Of a stretch of 64,000 nt of DNA, positions 1 to 12,204 are shown piece after piece. Under the pieces are notes generated by a model that worked only from the letters and a program-made list of their open reading frames with translations, made no database searches and had not been told where the DNA came from. Made by a program: the position numbers and the translations under genes. Origin of the DNA: Sympetrum striolatum (taxonomy: Eukaryota > Arthropoda > Insecta > Odonata > Libellulidae); assembly GCA_947579665.1 (NCBI GenBank), contig OX388352.1, forward strand, positions 37,008,216 to 37,072,215, read 5' to 3'. Each line of letters starts with the position of its first letter. The stretch's first letter is position 1.

Positions 1-486
1 CCTACATTCTTCATCAATAGTCCATTCATTTGGTGGCTTAGGAATGAAAACTTTATGATCGTGAGGGACTGGTAGAATCGCTGATGGTAAGTTTGGATAC
101 TTTATGGCATGCTTTGATATGGCAGAGAAACATTTTACACTGGTCAAACATAAATAGCAATCACTACTATGATCTTTTTGTTCTCGCCATACCATTTGAT
201 TTCTGAATGATATAGATGTTCCCGTGCCCTTTAATCATTTTCTCAAATGGTTTTCATATGTGCCACTGCATATTTTAGGTGCCCAGGAGTTGTAAATGTC
301 CACTTTACTCCTCGAGTACAAGTCATAAGCGTTTTTCACTAATGAAGTTAATCGGTGTCTTTGAGCTTTCACTGTGAACTCTTCGCATACGTAACAAAAC
401 ATATCCAGATCATCTACATATTTTCGAGATGTTTTGAACACCAAAATATCAGAAATTTTCACAAAAACAGAAGCACAATACAGCAA
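1..486 (-). pseudogene. Cysteine-rich arthropod protein fragment with one nonsense codon, cut by the window edge
   Basis: Read on the minus strand from an ATG at 486, the frame runs 83 codons to a TGA at 235-237 and then stays open in the same frame to the window edge. Visible features are a CYVC pair near residue 31, the HLRK sequence just before the stop, MVWRE about 19 codons after it, a second cysteine pair (DCYLC), then YPNLPSAI and PVPH. I recognise this order from a family of uncharacterised arthropod proteins present in many copies in insect genomes. In that family a tryptophan normally follows HLRK, so TGA for TGG is the simplest explanation of the break. The cysteine pairs suggest zinc binding, which is inference. 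Function is unknown, and multicopy occurrence suggests a link to mobile elements. The start is chosen because the Met lies a short way before the first cysteine pair. It could instead be a live gene with a sequencing error. Confidence 0.55.
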
Positions 487-1771
487 ACACCGCCGTCAGC
501 TGACATCTAAAGCTGTGAACTATTTTAAGAAAGTATCATATTTAGTTAAGAAATGACATCACTAGACAGTGCTGGAGGGATTTAGACTTTGATTTAGGTG
601 TGATGAGGTGATGAGTGATTTATATTTAGGTTTAGGGTGAGTTAATTGGTTCCTAGGAGTAGATAGCAGCACTGTTATGACATGAGCAATGTATCAGCAG
701 CATATTATCAGAATAAAATAAACCATAGGGAAAAATTATCAGTATCCTAAAATAATAATGTATCTAACGTGAAAAATAATAGAATCAAAATCCTGAATAA
801 ACTGTACGTGATTGAGTAAAATGAAAAGGAGATTAGTAAATTAATTTCTAAATTGAGTCATAATAACCTGTTTTCATATAGAGGGCAAACCTTTTGTTGT
901 ACAGTGATATCGAATACAGGCGTGGAATTTTCAGTTACTAGAAACTTAAGGAAGGAGACAAGTAGAAACGTGAACTGTGTTTGAGTGAAACTTAGCGTCT
1001 GGAATTGCCATTTCGCGGCAAATTTTTATCCATAGGCTCCAAGAATCTCAACTATCATCATCGTCTTACTGCGATGATTTGTCGTTCCTGAAAGGTAAGT
1101 CAATGAATGTTTTCTTTTCCTACTTCTTATGCATGCTTATCTCATTTTTCTGAATTTAAGGAAAATAGTGCACAGTTAGAGTTTGCTTATTTAGATTTTA
1201 CTTCGAAATTCACAAAATAAAATTCTTTTCTCAGGATTGAACTTGAAGTATTGAATTGGTCAGAGGCAAATCAAAATTCTATTAATTCAAATAACACCTG
1301 GCTTGTTCCGACTGAAGATTGCGAATTGTGATAGGTATTCATTTGAATGCGTCCTTTTCAGTTTTTTGGACGAAAAATAGCCCAACGTTCGGATTAAACT
1401 GGGGAACAAAAATTTTGTTGGCTCAGAAGTGATACTTTTTTTGACTGAATTTCGGCCTACGAATCTAAACATTAATACAGTTTATCTCTATCACGTCAAT
1501 TTATTAAGATACGAAATACCTCCTCTTTATTTCAAAAGTGTTACAAAATGTGCATACTAAGGAAAAAATCACCAAACATTTAAATTTCACAGAGAAGAAC
1601 ATTATTCATACAAAGACTGTTAAGATTGTTTCGATGAAATGCTCATCTTTCATGATCTGATAATTCTATTGACCATTGAACACGTCGGCCTTAATCTTTT
1701 CAAGAGATGTGAGTTGAAAATGCCAAAATATCCTTTAACAGTCTCCTGCAGTTTGCAAAGCTTCAACCCTC
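487..1771. other. Gene-poor AT-rich stretch
   Basis: No convincing coding region. A good splice donor (AAAG followed by GTAAGTC) lies at about 1091-1097, so a non-coding 5' exon ending near 1093 is possible, but nothing confirms it. The short minus-strand frame at 1287-1472 shows no recognisable motif. Confidence 0.4.
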
Positions 1772-2870
1772 GGTTACTCGCGCGGGCGTTGTGAACATCC
1801 CAGCATCTTTTCTAAGACACGACGTTTATAAAGCCTTTTTTGAATAATTGTAAAAAGAACTTTCTCAGATTTACCTCTTACGTTTTGTTTTTGGTATTTT
1901 TGAGGAGTAAACTGATTTTATACGATCAATTTTTGCAATTAATATACTAATTCAACGGTTTCAAAATTCACATTATTTTAAGGTATGTTATATTTTTCTT
2001 ATGAATTTTAGTAAGTTGTGTACTCAAACACTAGATATTTTCAAAATAAATTCTAACTACCATTAGTTTTTATAATAAGAATCGCGAAGAGGTTCTCGCG
2101 AAGAAGGAGATAAGATTATTTATCTTTAGAAGAAGTCGTCCGATATAGAGATTTAGAATATTGAAGATGTTTCCTCTGGCAATTGATTCAATCTTCGAAG
2201 TATAAAAATGATACTTGAGGGGAAGTTAGTGATTCTGATGTCTATTTTACTTAGGGCAATGAAAAATATTTTTTCGGGAAAGAAAATAAAACGAAATGAA
2301 AGAAAAAAGAATCACACCCTAACGTGTGAAGCCTAAAAGCAGAATTTAATTGTCTAAGTAACGTAAACAAACATTTTTTAAATAAATTTAAACATGATAA
2401 GAACAAAAATGTCTACATAATTGTGAAATAAAGAATAAATTTTCATTAATGTTATATAAAAAACAATATTTGTGATTACAAAAACTTTCACTTTCGTCAG
2501 TCATTCCTTGACTTTGGTTTGTGTTTTAGGAATTGATTTCATCGAGGATAATGGATATAACTATTAAAACTTGCCATGATATCAAATCCTCTTATTTCAA
2601 AAATAATAATTCATTATTAAAATTACTTTTAAATATCATAATGTATATTTTCACTCAATAGTAGCTTGTTATTTAAGTGAATATGCAATTTTGGATGACT
2701 CAGCCTATAAATTGATATAATTTTTGATAAAAAATATATTTAAAATTTTATTTGATAAAACAATAGTATGTTGTGAAATTGATTTCACAAATAAACGAGA
2801 AATGTTCCTTAAACTGGCCATAATACGAAAGATCGTTATGGGGTTTCAGGAACATTCCACGCGAGTAACC
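1772..2870. mobile_element. Possible 1.1-kb element with terminal inverted repeats
   Basis: The left end begins GGTTACTCGCG and the right end finishes with the exact reverse complement, CGCGAGTAACC. The similarity continues less perfectly for about 15 further bases on each side (left GCGTTGTGAACATCCC against right ATGTTCCTGAAACCCC, read inward). The interior is AT-rich with no long reading frame, as in a non-autonomous DNA transposon. I could not find a clear target-site duplication: the left flank ends AACCCTC and the right flank begins AAGTAGC. The superfamily is therefore unassigned and the pairing could be chance. Confidence 0.35.
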
Positions 2871-5800
2871 AAGTAGCAAGAAAACGCACGAGTAACGAAG
2901 AGTTAACACATTGTTTCGTGAGACCCATTATTATATGAAGAGGTGGATATTTTGTTTTCTTTCTGTCGACTGAAGCGGCTGATATAGAATGTTTGGAGCA
3001 CCAAGTTTGTGGTCAGATCTTGGAAACCAATTTAACCGTACCCAATGCTTCTCATTTTCTCTGCAGAACGTGATATTGCTGATAATATTTTATTTTCAAT
3101 ACCATCCGCAGTCGTATCAGGAGCCGGTACATATTTAACAATTATTTTACAAAGTTTTGACTTGAAGTATTCCAAAACCAAATACCTGATCATGACGATT
3201 ATTGTTCAGCACTTCCAACGTCAGCAGTTTCATCGGCAATTATCGTAAAGTATGGGACAGCATTCATATCTTCAACGATTTGTTCTGTTATAAAGTCTCT
3301 TATAGTTCTATCATTTTATTTTGAAACATGGGGCTAACATATGAAGCATTTTTAGGTAGTTAACCTTAATTTGAAATTTTCATTATATTTTGTTCAAAAT
3401 CTAACAAGTGATCGAAAATTCCCATCGTTTTCTATAGTTTCTTCATCTAGAGAGATTTAACGTCCGTCTTTATATCCTCTTACGGATATCCCTTGTTTAC
3501 CACAAAATAAAATTGTGCTAGTCATCGGAACTAAAAGATTTTGATTGTTTTCCGCTTGTTTACGATACTCGTTATTAATTTACAAATTTATAGGAACAAT
3601 TTCAATCTTTTAAATTTTTGATAACGTTGCATAGTTTAGAATGCTTTCTTTGTGATGTGAGGCATCATTTTGTAGACTAAAACGCTCTATTGAGTTTTTC
3701 TATGTACTAAATTTGCTATTGATTAACTTAACCTTAATTCTTGTCGACTTCTGATTTTGTCTTTAAGCGCACAAAAAAGATACAACATTTACAACACACA
3801 CTTTCAAAATATTTAGAATATGCCAGCCAAGAAAACAGCTCATACCAACTCAATTGAAATTTCAGATACTTTTTTCCTTTTATCGGAAACGTATATGAGC
3901 TTTTTGGACTGGAGAAAGGGTACAACAATCCAGGATAGCATTTAGCAACGTCGCGCGCACTCCGCTCTGCCGCCTGCAGCGTTAAAACGCTGTTTTGCTT
4001 ACGTAAAACGGAGATCAATAAAAATGCATATTGTAGATATTGGCATGTTTAAGTAAAATTCCTTTAAAATTTCTTATTTCTGTTATTCTTGCAATCACAA
4101 CGGTGTAACTCATATTCCAATCGAATGTTTTGTTTCGAAGATAGCCGAGGTATAAAACATTGTACACTGCTAGTACAAATGTAAATATTTTGACAATTTT
4201 TTACACCAAAATTTTGGAAGAACTCTAGGCTAACACATATTAAAATTGCAAGTTATTACTGAAAAATTAACTGAGTGATACTTGTAGAAATTTTGGCCAT
4301 CGGTTTCCAAGCGCAAAACACGAGTACTTTTTTCAAACAAAGTACTTTAAAAGTATAGCTATGGCAATTAAGAAATATAAACGTACAATTATAAACGTAG
4401 AAATGAATTTTCTATCAGCAGCTATTCATTTCATCAATATCGGTGGACTCTACGGGAAGTTATAGCTTCTCAAACTCGATAGACTAGACTTTTTTTACAG
4501 AGAATAGGCATATATAACTACTTTTTGTGATGACGTATCCAATAGCTGACCTACTCAAATATTTATCTGGTTCTTCTTTTTGGTCTAAATTCTAACTTAA
4601 TCTAGTTAGTCTAATCTCTTAATCTAAAATCTTAATCTAGTTAGTCTATCTCTAGTTAATCTAATCTACTCAGCTAAATTAAAGCATTCATGTAGTCGAT
4701 CGAATCCATTTCATAAGTGAAAACCGATTGATTCCATAGTTTAAGAACTTTATATCCTATCCTACTTAAGATCACTTACGAGGGAATAGAGAGCAAGGTA
4801 AAAATATTACGTTTACTCTATAGAGGATCTTCTAACAAGGAGACTATATATTGTAGTTGCTGACAGACAGTATATAGTCTCCTGACTATAGTCAGCAACT
4901 TTCGGTTTATCAGTATTTCACAAATAACTCCTAACCTAATGAATTCTGATTTCCTTAGTTACAAGTAATGACAGACTGTGTCGGCAAAAGATTCCACTAC
5001 AGGGGAGTTCAGCTTGGGAAAGTCTTAAATCGATAGATTTATGGTTCTTAAAGATGACCTTGATATCAACAGGTGGCATCGGGACGTTAGAATCATATTC
5101 CTAAGCAACAGGTTCTTTCACAGCTCTAAGGGTAAGACACTGAGTGATACTGAGAATTATATCTATGAATTTCATACTTTTTTAGGATGGGGGTTGTGTT
5201 TTTTATAAAAGGTCTCAATACGCAAGGATACATAATTTCATAAATAATCTCGGTTGTATTTTATCTTTTTAGTCAGCGTACATTCTTTTCACGAATTGTC
5301 CGAGGTAAGGAAGGAATTCGTGCGTGTGATAACTCATCCAATATATTGTAATATCTCTGTAATCTCGGTTTTAAGATTTTTCTGTTGATTGGATTTGTCA
5401 ACGTGTTGACATCATAAGATTTAGGGTGCAGAAAATTAAGGAATCACGTAGGAGAATCGATGAAAAAGGGGATAGATAAGTTGGGAAAGATTGAATAAAT
5501 AATCATTTGTGTGTAAGTGAGCATTTTTTTTGAGTATTAGTGATTGTGAGAATTGTGAGATTGAGAGAGATTGTGCGTAGAATATGGTGGTTTTTATGTG
5601 GGACCGCACAGGAGAGCCAATTTTTATGGAAACCAAAGCATAAGCGCGGTGTCGTTCGTTTGCGACACAGGGTATCTCCCGCAGCCTTTGTTTACTTCAG
5701 TTTTTAGGCCCAAGAGGGGAATTTTGTCCATTTACTTCCACTTTCCACCTCATTCACCCTTTACCTTGCCTCTATTAATTATCAAAGATGACAGAGGGCC

Positions 5801-6261
5801 ACAATTATCGCTTTGATAATTGTTATCTGCTGAGAGAATTACACCCTTAGAGGAAATATTTTCTCCTTTCTTCACTCTCCGGGTACGGGCGGATACTCCT
5901 TCTTCCTCTCAATTCCTTCCCTTACTGGTGACCATAAAACCCCGTTTCCCAAACCCCTGAGCATCTCTCGGGGGCCTAAAGTTCATAACAAACCTCCGAA
6001 CTTGCTTTTTTTACCGAGAGAAGAAGGTACATCGCCTCGTCACTTTAGGAATCGTCGAGATTGCCAGCATTCATATGAAGTTGCTCAAAGAGAAATAATT
6101 TTGATCCCTAGCACCAACCCGCCTATTTTCCTATCGGCAACTTATTTATTTCTCAAAAACTACCCACCTGCTCCATGCTTCTTAAAAAACCCTTCTGTTT
6201 CGACTACTATCTATTAAATACGTCACATTTTTGTTCATATTCATCATATATCGTCCGAATT
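2871..6261. other. AT-rich stretch, no supported gene
   Basis: Small reading frames at 3045-3248, 3734-4018 and 5571-6217 carry no motif I recognise. The segment at about 5560-6010 is clearly richer in G and C than its surroundings and could be a decayed exon or repeat. The hairpin-forming stretch at 4839-4899 is listed separately. Confidence 0.4.
4839..4899. repeat. Two interleaved inverted repeats (pseudoknot order)
   Basis: Arm A (GGAGACTATATATTG, 4839-4853) pairs with 4868-4882 with one difference. Arm B (GTTGCTGAC, 4856-4864) pairs perfectly with 4891-4899. The order is A-B-A'-B', so the two stems are not nested. Confidence 0.7.
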
Positions 6262-8448
6262 TTTCAAAATAGCCTGACGGAAACACATTTTATGGAAATT
6301 AAGGCAATGTTATTCCAACATGGTCACTAAGAGATAACACCTAGTTCGAATTGATCTCATTAATTTTAAAAAGAACCCATCGTTTACACAATTTTTTTTC
6401 TTTTGTATGGAAACGCAGAAATTTGATTTATTATACTACTGCATAACATTTGAGCACGCGGAGCATTTACTGTACATAAACAACGCGATATACGGATATA
6501 CAGATTTCAGTTGGTGCAAAAGTGAACGTTATAGTTGAATACCTATTTTTCCTGAAATAGTTGTTGGGGGAGGGCTTGGAAATAGCAATGACTAAGAATT
6601 TTCCCCGAGGAGTTCATCGAGTTCTCGTCCTCTCCCTGACATAGGCTGGCATTATGACTCCACTTACTGCATGTAAGAGCTAATTTCCCGAGACTCTTTT
6701 TTTGCTGCCGGTCGCCTCACCAAGCCCTCCAGGGCAGTGCCTATACGGCGTAGGACCCTGTATATGACATCCCTGTCCCCGCGGACAGCTAATTGTCACT
6801 TGCTACGCTTACCAATTTTTAATATTTATGAATTATAAATCAATTCATGGTGCACTACCATCCCACAGAACAAGCGTCCTCCTGTCAGTGCCGCTGGGGC
6901 GCAGGAACTTCCCATGGCGTACCAGGCCCTTCCGGTCTGATCCTTCGCAGTCCCCTCTTGTCCAAATAGATTATCGTAGCTCACTGATCGCCAACTGAAT
7001 ATTGCATGCTAATATTTTCAGTTTCATCAAAGAATCAATTTTCAGGCTTAAGAGAAACAGCCAAAAGGACTTTATTTATGTCCTCGCGTGAGTGTTCGAA
7101 AATCGTATTAATAAATTACAGAAGCAACGTGATTAAACCAGGGACGCTACGTTTTGTTTGGCTCCTCTAGCCGAGAAACGCTTATTCTTCAACTAATTAT
7201 ACTTCATGGGGGGTTAACTTTATCATGTCATAAACGAACTATTTCCTTAAAGCTTCTATATATCGATATCATTATGTTATGAGTCAAATCTTTCTTTTTC
7301 ATGAATAATTTTGCTATTACGAATCGTAAGAAATAACGTGTTTTTTGATAATTCATCGTCTCACATTAGTCGATAGACTCAGTAGTCTTCATTCAAAGAA
7401 AATACCCTTCATTGAGATTCGGTAAAGCGCAAACTGGATTATTTACAAATTCTGGCAGTTACTCCTACAAGTGTTTGCCTTCCCAACCAGATATTGATAC
7501 TGCGTATGAATCCTTGATTTTCGCAAAAGGAATCATCTAACAATTCCTCTCTTAGTGAATTACTTTCTCCTTTATGAAACTTTAATGTTGAAAATGTTAA
7601 CGAAATCCAGGAAGATTCTTGAAATAAATAAATGTTAGCTGCTAAGTGCTCATAACTCGGTTAAACAACTCAATGTGAATAAATTGAAGTTAGTGAAATA
7701 CATGGAGGAATTAGTTTTTCCGCGTTTTTTTATCTCTTTTTTCGACGCAAATATCTGAAATTTTCACAGGTTTCTCGACAAAATATATGCATTGTTCAAA
7801 CCTCACATTTTTCTTACGATACTACTTACGTATCTTCAAACTAAAACTGCATTAATTAGTCCTTGAAGGTACATCTAGAACGGTTTTAAAATTTTCAAGA
7901 ATAACTAAAATATCAAATATCGTCTCGGCTATTTTGTGCATATTTATGAATTTATATATTTTTTCTATTACTATTTTATATGTGCTACCAGTGAAAAGAG
8001 GGAACCATGGTTGTGTTTCCATTCAGTCTATTTTGAAAAATATTGGCTTTGGCTTCCTTCAAATTAGAGTAATTTTTCACACAGTATTGAAATTATTAGT
8101 CATATTCTTCCACCGCATCACCTTTTTATCGAATAGATGGTAGTTTTCTGCATTATACTTTGCCCAACCAAAATGTTAGAAATATAACATTTCCTCTCAG
8201 ATTTCCCTCATATTCTTTGCAGGGAATACCAGAATTCTTCAGCGGATAATACGAATAATATGTAGAAGCTGTTTTATCTGTTCTTCGGATTGATTGAAAA
8301 AAAGTATGTATTTGCATAATATGTTATACAGAAAGTGTATGTATTCCTGCAGTAGCACTCTATAAACGTGAACTCAAGAAAGATTAGCGTTAAGAGAGAT
8401 ACGTTTCGTATTAAATATCTCCTAAATTAAATTTACACGTTCTTAGGT
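6262..8448 (+). repeat. Array unit 1 (3.2-kb repeat family, internally deleted)
   Basis: Begins with a diverged form of the block that opens other units (AGCCTGACGGAAACAC). It contains the CAGATTTCAGTTGGTGC marker at 6501 and the GC-rich core at about 6568-6960, then blocks shared with the other units as far as the GTGTATGTATTCCTGCAG marker near 8336. The 3' third of the unit is missing (the ATGCTACCCCCTTG and GAATGAGTGGGTGGG blocks), so it joins unit 2 early. The short frame of the core is broken by a TAG here. Confidence 0.75.
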
Positions 8449-11400
8449 TCAATCACATTAGTTTTATAGAGGAAACATTAATCTTTCACCACAATTGATT
8501 ATTTCTGGATGGAAAGGCATAAATATGATTTCTTATACTAATACATAAAATCAGAGTGTGCGGAAAATTTACCTTAGTTAAATAACGCCGTGAAAGAATA
8601 CAGATTTCAGTTGGTGCAAAAGTGAACATTAAAGTTAAATACCAATTTTCCCTTAAAAGTACTGTAGAGGGAGGGCGTGGAAATAGCGATGACTAAAAAG
8701 TGTCACCGAGAAGTTCATCGGGTCCTCGCCCTCTCCCTAACGCAAGCCGGCTTTAGGACCCCACTTATTGTGTGTGAGAGCAAATTTCCCGAGACTCTTG
8801 TTTGCTGCCGGTCGTCTCACGAAGCCCTCCAGGTCAGCGCCTGTTCGGCGTAGGACCCTGCATGTGGCATTCCTGTCCCTGCGGTCTGCTAAATTTCAGT
8901 TGCCACGCTTACCAAATGTCAAAAATTTACGAATGATAAATCAATTCATGGTGCACTACCAACCCGGAGATCATTCGCTCTCCTGGTCAGCGCCACTGTG
9001 GCGCAGGAACTTCCCATAGCACGCCGTTCTACTCGTTTGATACCCCTCCAGTCCCAGTAGATTATCTTTGCTCACTGAGCTCCAATTGAGAACTGCATTC
9101 TAATATTTTTAGTATTACTTAAAAATCAGTTCATCGGTTCGAGAGATTTGGCCACCAGGACTTTATTTTTGTCCTCGCGTGAGAGTTCGAAAATCGTTAT
9201 GAGTCAAATCTTTCTTTCTCATCAATTATTCTGCTATCTCGAATCGTAAGAAATAACGTGTTTTTTGATGATATATCATCTAACATTAGTCGCTAGACTC
9301 AGTATGAATATCTCCATTCAAAGAAAATACCCTTCATTGAGAATCGGTAGAGCGCAAACCGAAATATTTTCGAATTCTGGATAATACTCCAACAAATTTT
9401 TGCCTTCCCAACCAGAAATTGTTACTGCGTATGAATCCTTGATTTTTGCAATAGGAATCAGCAAACAATTCCTCTCTTAGTGAATTATTTTCTCTTTTAA
9501 AGCTTTAATGTTGAAATTGTTAACGGAATTTGGGAAGATTATTGAAAAAATAAATGTAAGCTGCTATGTGCTCATAACTCGGTTAAGTAACTCAAAGCGA
9601 ATAAATTGAAGTCCCTTAAATACATGGAGGAATACGTTTTTACGCGTTTTTTATATCTTTTTTTAACGCAAATAATTGGAATTTTCACGGATTTCTCGAA
9701 AAATTATATGCATTGTTCAAACCTCACATTATTATTACGATACTACTTACGTATCTTCAAATTAAAACTGCATTAAATAGTCCTTGAAGGTAAATCTAGA
9801 ACGGTTTCAAAAGTTTCGAGTATAACTAGAATATCAATTATAGTCTCGCTACTTTATATGTGCTATGAATGCCTCAATGAAATGAGGGAATCTTAGTTGC
9901 GTTTACTTAAGGTTTATGTTGTATGATTGGGACTATTGTCATTCCACAAAGTAAGGTATCACACGGTATTGAAATAAACCTTCGTTTACTTCCACCATCT
10001 CACGCGTCATCGAAAAGATGGAAGTTTGCTGCAGTAGTATATTCCACAAACCAAATAATAGAAATATTATATTACATCTAAGATTTCGTTTATAGTGTGC
10101 AGCGATTTCCAGAATTTTATGGCAGATACTGTGAACGAATGAGAAAGGCTGTTGGATCTATGAGGCGAAATGTAAAAAATTATGGATTTTAAGAATGTTT
10201 TAAACGAACCTGTATGGATTCTGGCAGTTTAACATTTACCCGTGAATTCAATAAAGATTAGAGTAAGGAGATATACGTTTAGTATTATATTTTGGGTAAC
10301 TATATTTTCAGTGGACATCATCGGTATCTTGCTACCCCCTTGAAAGCATGGCTGGTCCAGAATTAAGAGTAAATTAAGAGAAACAGACTCCAGAAAGGAG
10401 TTACATTAAAAGCTCATTCCTTCCACAAGTGGTATTATGATAATTTACATTACAAGTAGTAACTAGATAATCTGGCCAAACGGCAAGATGAAAGGAGCTA
10501 ATTAAAGGCAAAGGGAAAGAATGAGCGGGTGGGAAGGGTGGCTAACTCGGGACGTGACCGCAAATGCAGACATATAAGCAATGATTTCTGAACGCGGAGA
10601 ATTAAACAAATATTTCCTTTCCCTCTCTCAAAATTTTTTATCCACAAACTAATGAACGAATATCTTCATATTTGCCCAATATTCAGCTTTCATCCTTGCG
10701 ACTATTTTTCCTTCATCGATTGTCCTCCCGCTCTACAAGACAAGTTTGGTCATACCTGCAAAATGAAGGAGATAATTGGTACGTTTTCCACAAAAATTTT
10801 TATTGTACTACCTGTTTCAAAGTAGGATCGAAGATGACGGTCCTCCGTTAAAACCGGCAGTACAATTAAAATATTTTGTGGAAAAAGTACCAATTATCTC
10901 CTTCATTTTACATGATGGATTTCCACCTCATCTAGCCCGATTCTGTGAATTTATTGGTCATACCTGTTCCGATTCTCATGTCTATCCTCCTCCCCTCACG
11001 ATTTATATCAATATATTGTCCGTATTTGTGATTACTTCCCGTTTCGTTTCCCTTTAAATATCGCCCTAAATGTGCCCCTTCCATTCAGAAATTGATTCTG
11101 TGTACGAATCCATATTTCTCGAAATAGAAATAAGCTAACAGGTACTCTCTTAGTGAATATCATTCTCTTTTATGAAGCTTTCATGATGAAAACATTTAAG
11201 GAATTCAGTAAGAATATTGGTATAAATTAATTTTAGCTCCTTAGTGCTCATAATTCGGTTGAATAGCTCTATACAAGTAGATTGAAGTCTCTGCAATACT
11301 TGGAGGAATAAGTGTTTCCGCGTTATATTATCTTTTTTTATCGAGACTATTTTAAATTTTTTTCTATTGCGATTTTATATGTGCTATCAGTGAAAAGAGA

Positions 11401-12204
11401 GAACCTTGGTTGCGTTCCCATTCGGCTTATTTCGAAAATTTTTGCTAAGTCTACCTTCAAAGTAGAGAAATTTTTCATGTAGTATTGAAACTATTGGCTA
11501 TCTACTTCACCGCATCACTTCTCTTCGGATAGATGGAGGATTTCTGCATTAAATATTGCAAATCCTAAATATTAGAAGTGTTATCTTTCCTCTAAGATTC
11601 CCTTTATATTTTTGGAAGGGAATACTAGATTTTTGCGTCGGATAATACGAATATTATGCAGAAGCTGTTTGATCTGTTTGACGGAATGAAAAATGTACGT
11701 ATTTCCGTAATATGTTACACAGAAAGTGTATATATTCCTGCAGTAGCACTCTCTACGCGTGAACTCAAGAAAGACTAGCGTTAAGAGATATATGATTCGT
11801 GTTAAATTTCAAAGGTTAAGAAAACCAGGCGTAACAGAAATAATCTCAGACAAAGGTTGGAAATCTATAAAAAGGAAAATCAATACCAGTTTGGCTCAGT
11901 TTTCTTGAATAATATTGGAATAAGAGTTTTTCAGAAGACGTCAACGGTATCATGCTACCCCCTTGCAAGCATGGCAGATCCAGAATTGAGAGTATGTTAA
12001 AAGAAACGGTTGCAGAAATGGAGTAATTTTAAAAAATCCTTCCTTCCACAAACGGTATTATGATAGTCTATATGAAAAGTAGTAACTGCATAATAGGGCC
12101 CTACAGAAAGATGACAGGCTCTATTTAATGGCAATGGGATAGTATGAGTAGGTGGGAAGGGTGGTAAAATCGAGAAGTGACCGAAAATGCCGACACATAA
12201 GCGA
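8449..12204 (+). repeat. Array unit 2, with a partial internal duplication
   Basis: Marker CAGATTTCAGTTGGTGC lies at 8601 and the core at about 8668-9060. The unit runs to its 3' blocks at about 10320-11050. From about 11080 a second partial copy restarts in mid-unit at ATTCAGAAATTGATTCTG and runs to about 12204. A 195-bp foldback element (10759-10953) sits inside. Confidence 0.75.
10759..10953 (-). mobile_element. Foldback element S1 with a 13-bp target duplication
   Basis: A 195-bp insertion flanked by TTGGTCATACCTG at 10746-10758 and 10954-10966. The empty site is visible in sibling units near 15040 and 20235. It consists of a near-perfect inverted repeat (AAAATGAAGGAGATAATTGG at the left against its complement at about 10888-10912) plus an unpaired tail of about 41 bp at the right. 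Read from that tail, it carries GGTGGAAATCCATCATG, shared with two other foldbacks in this window. There is no coding capacity. Confidence 0.75.
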
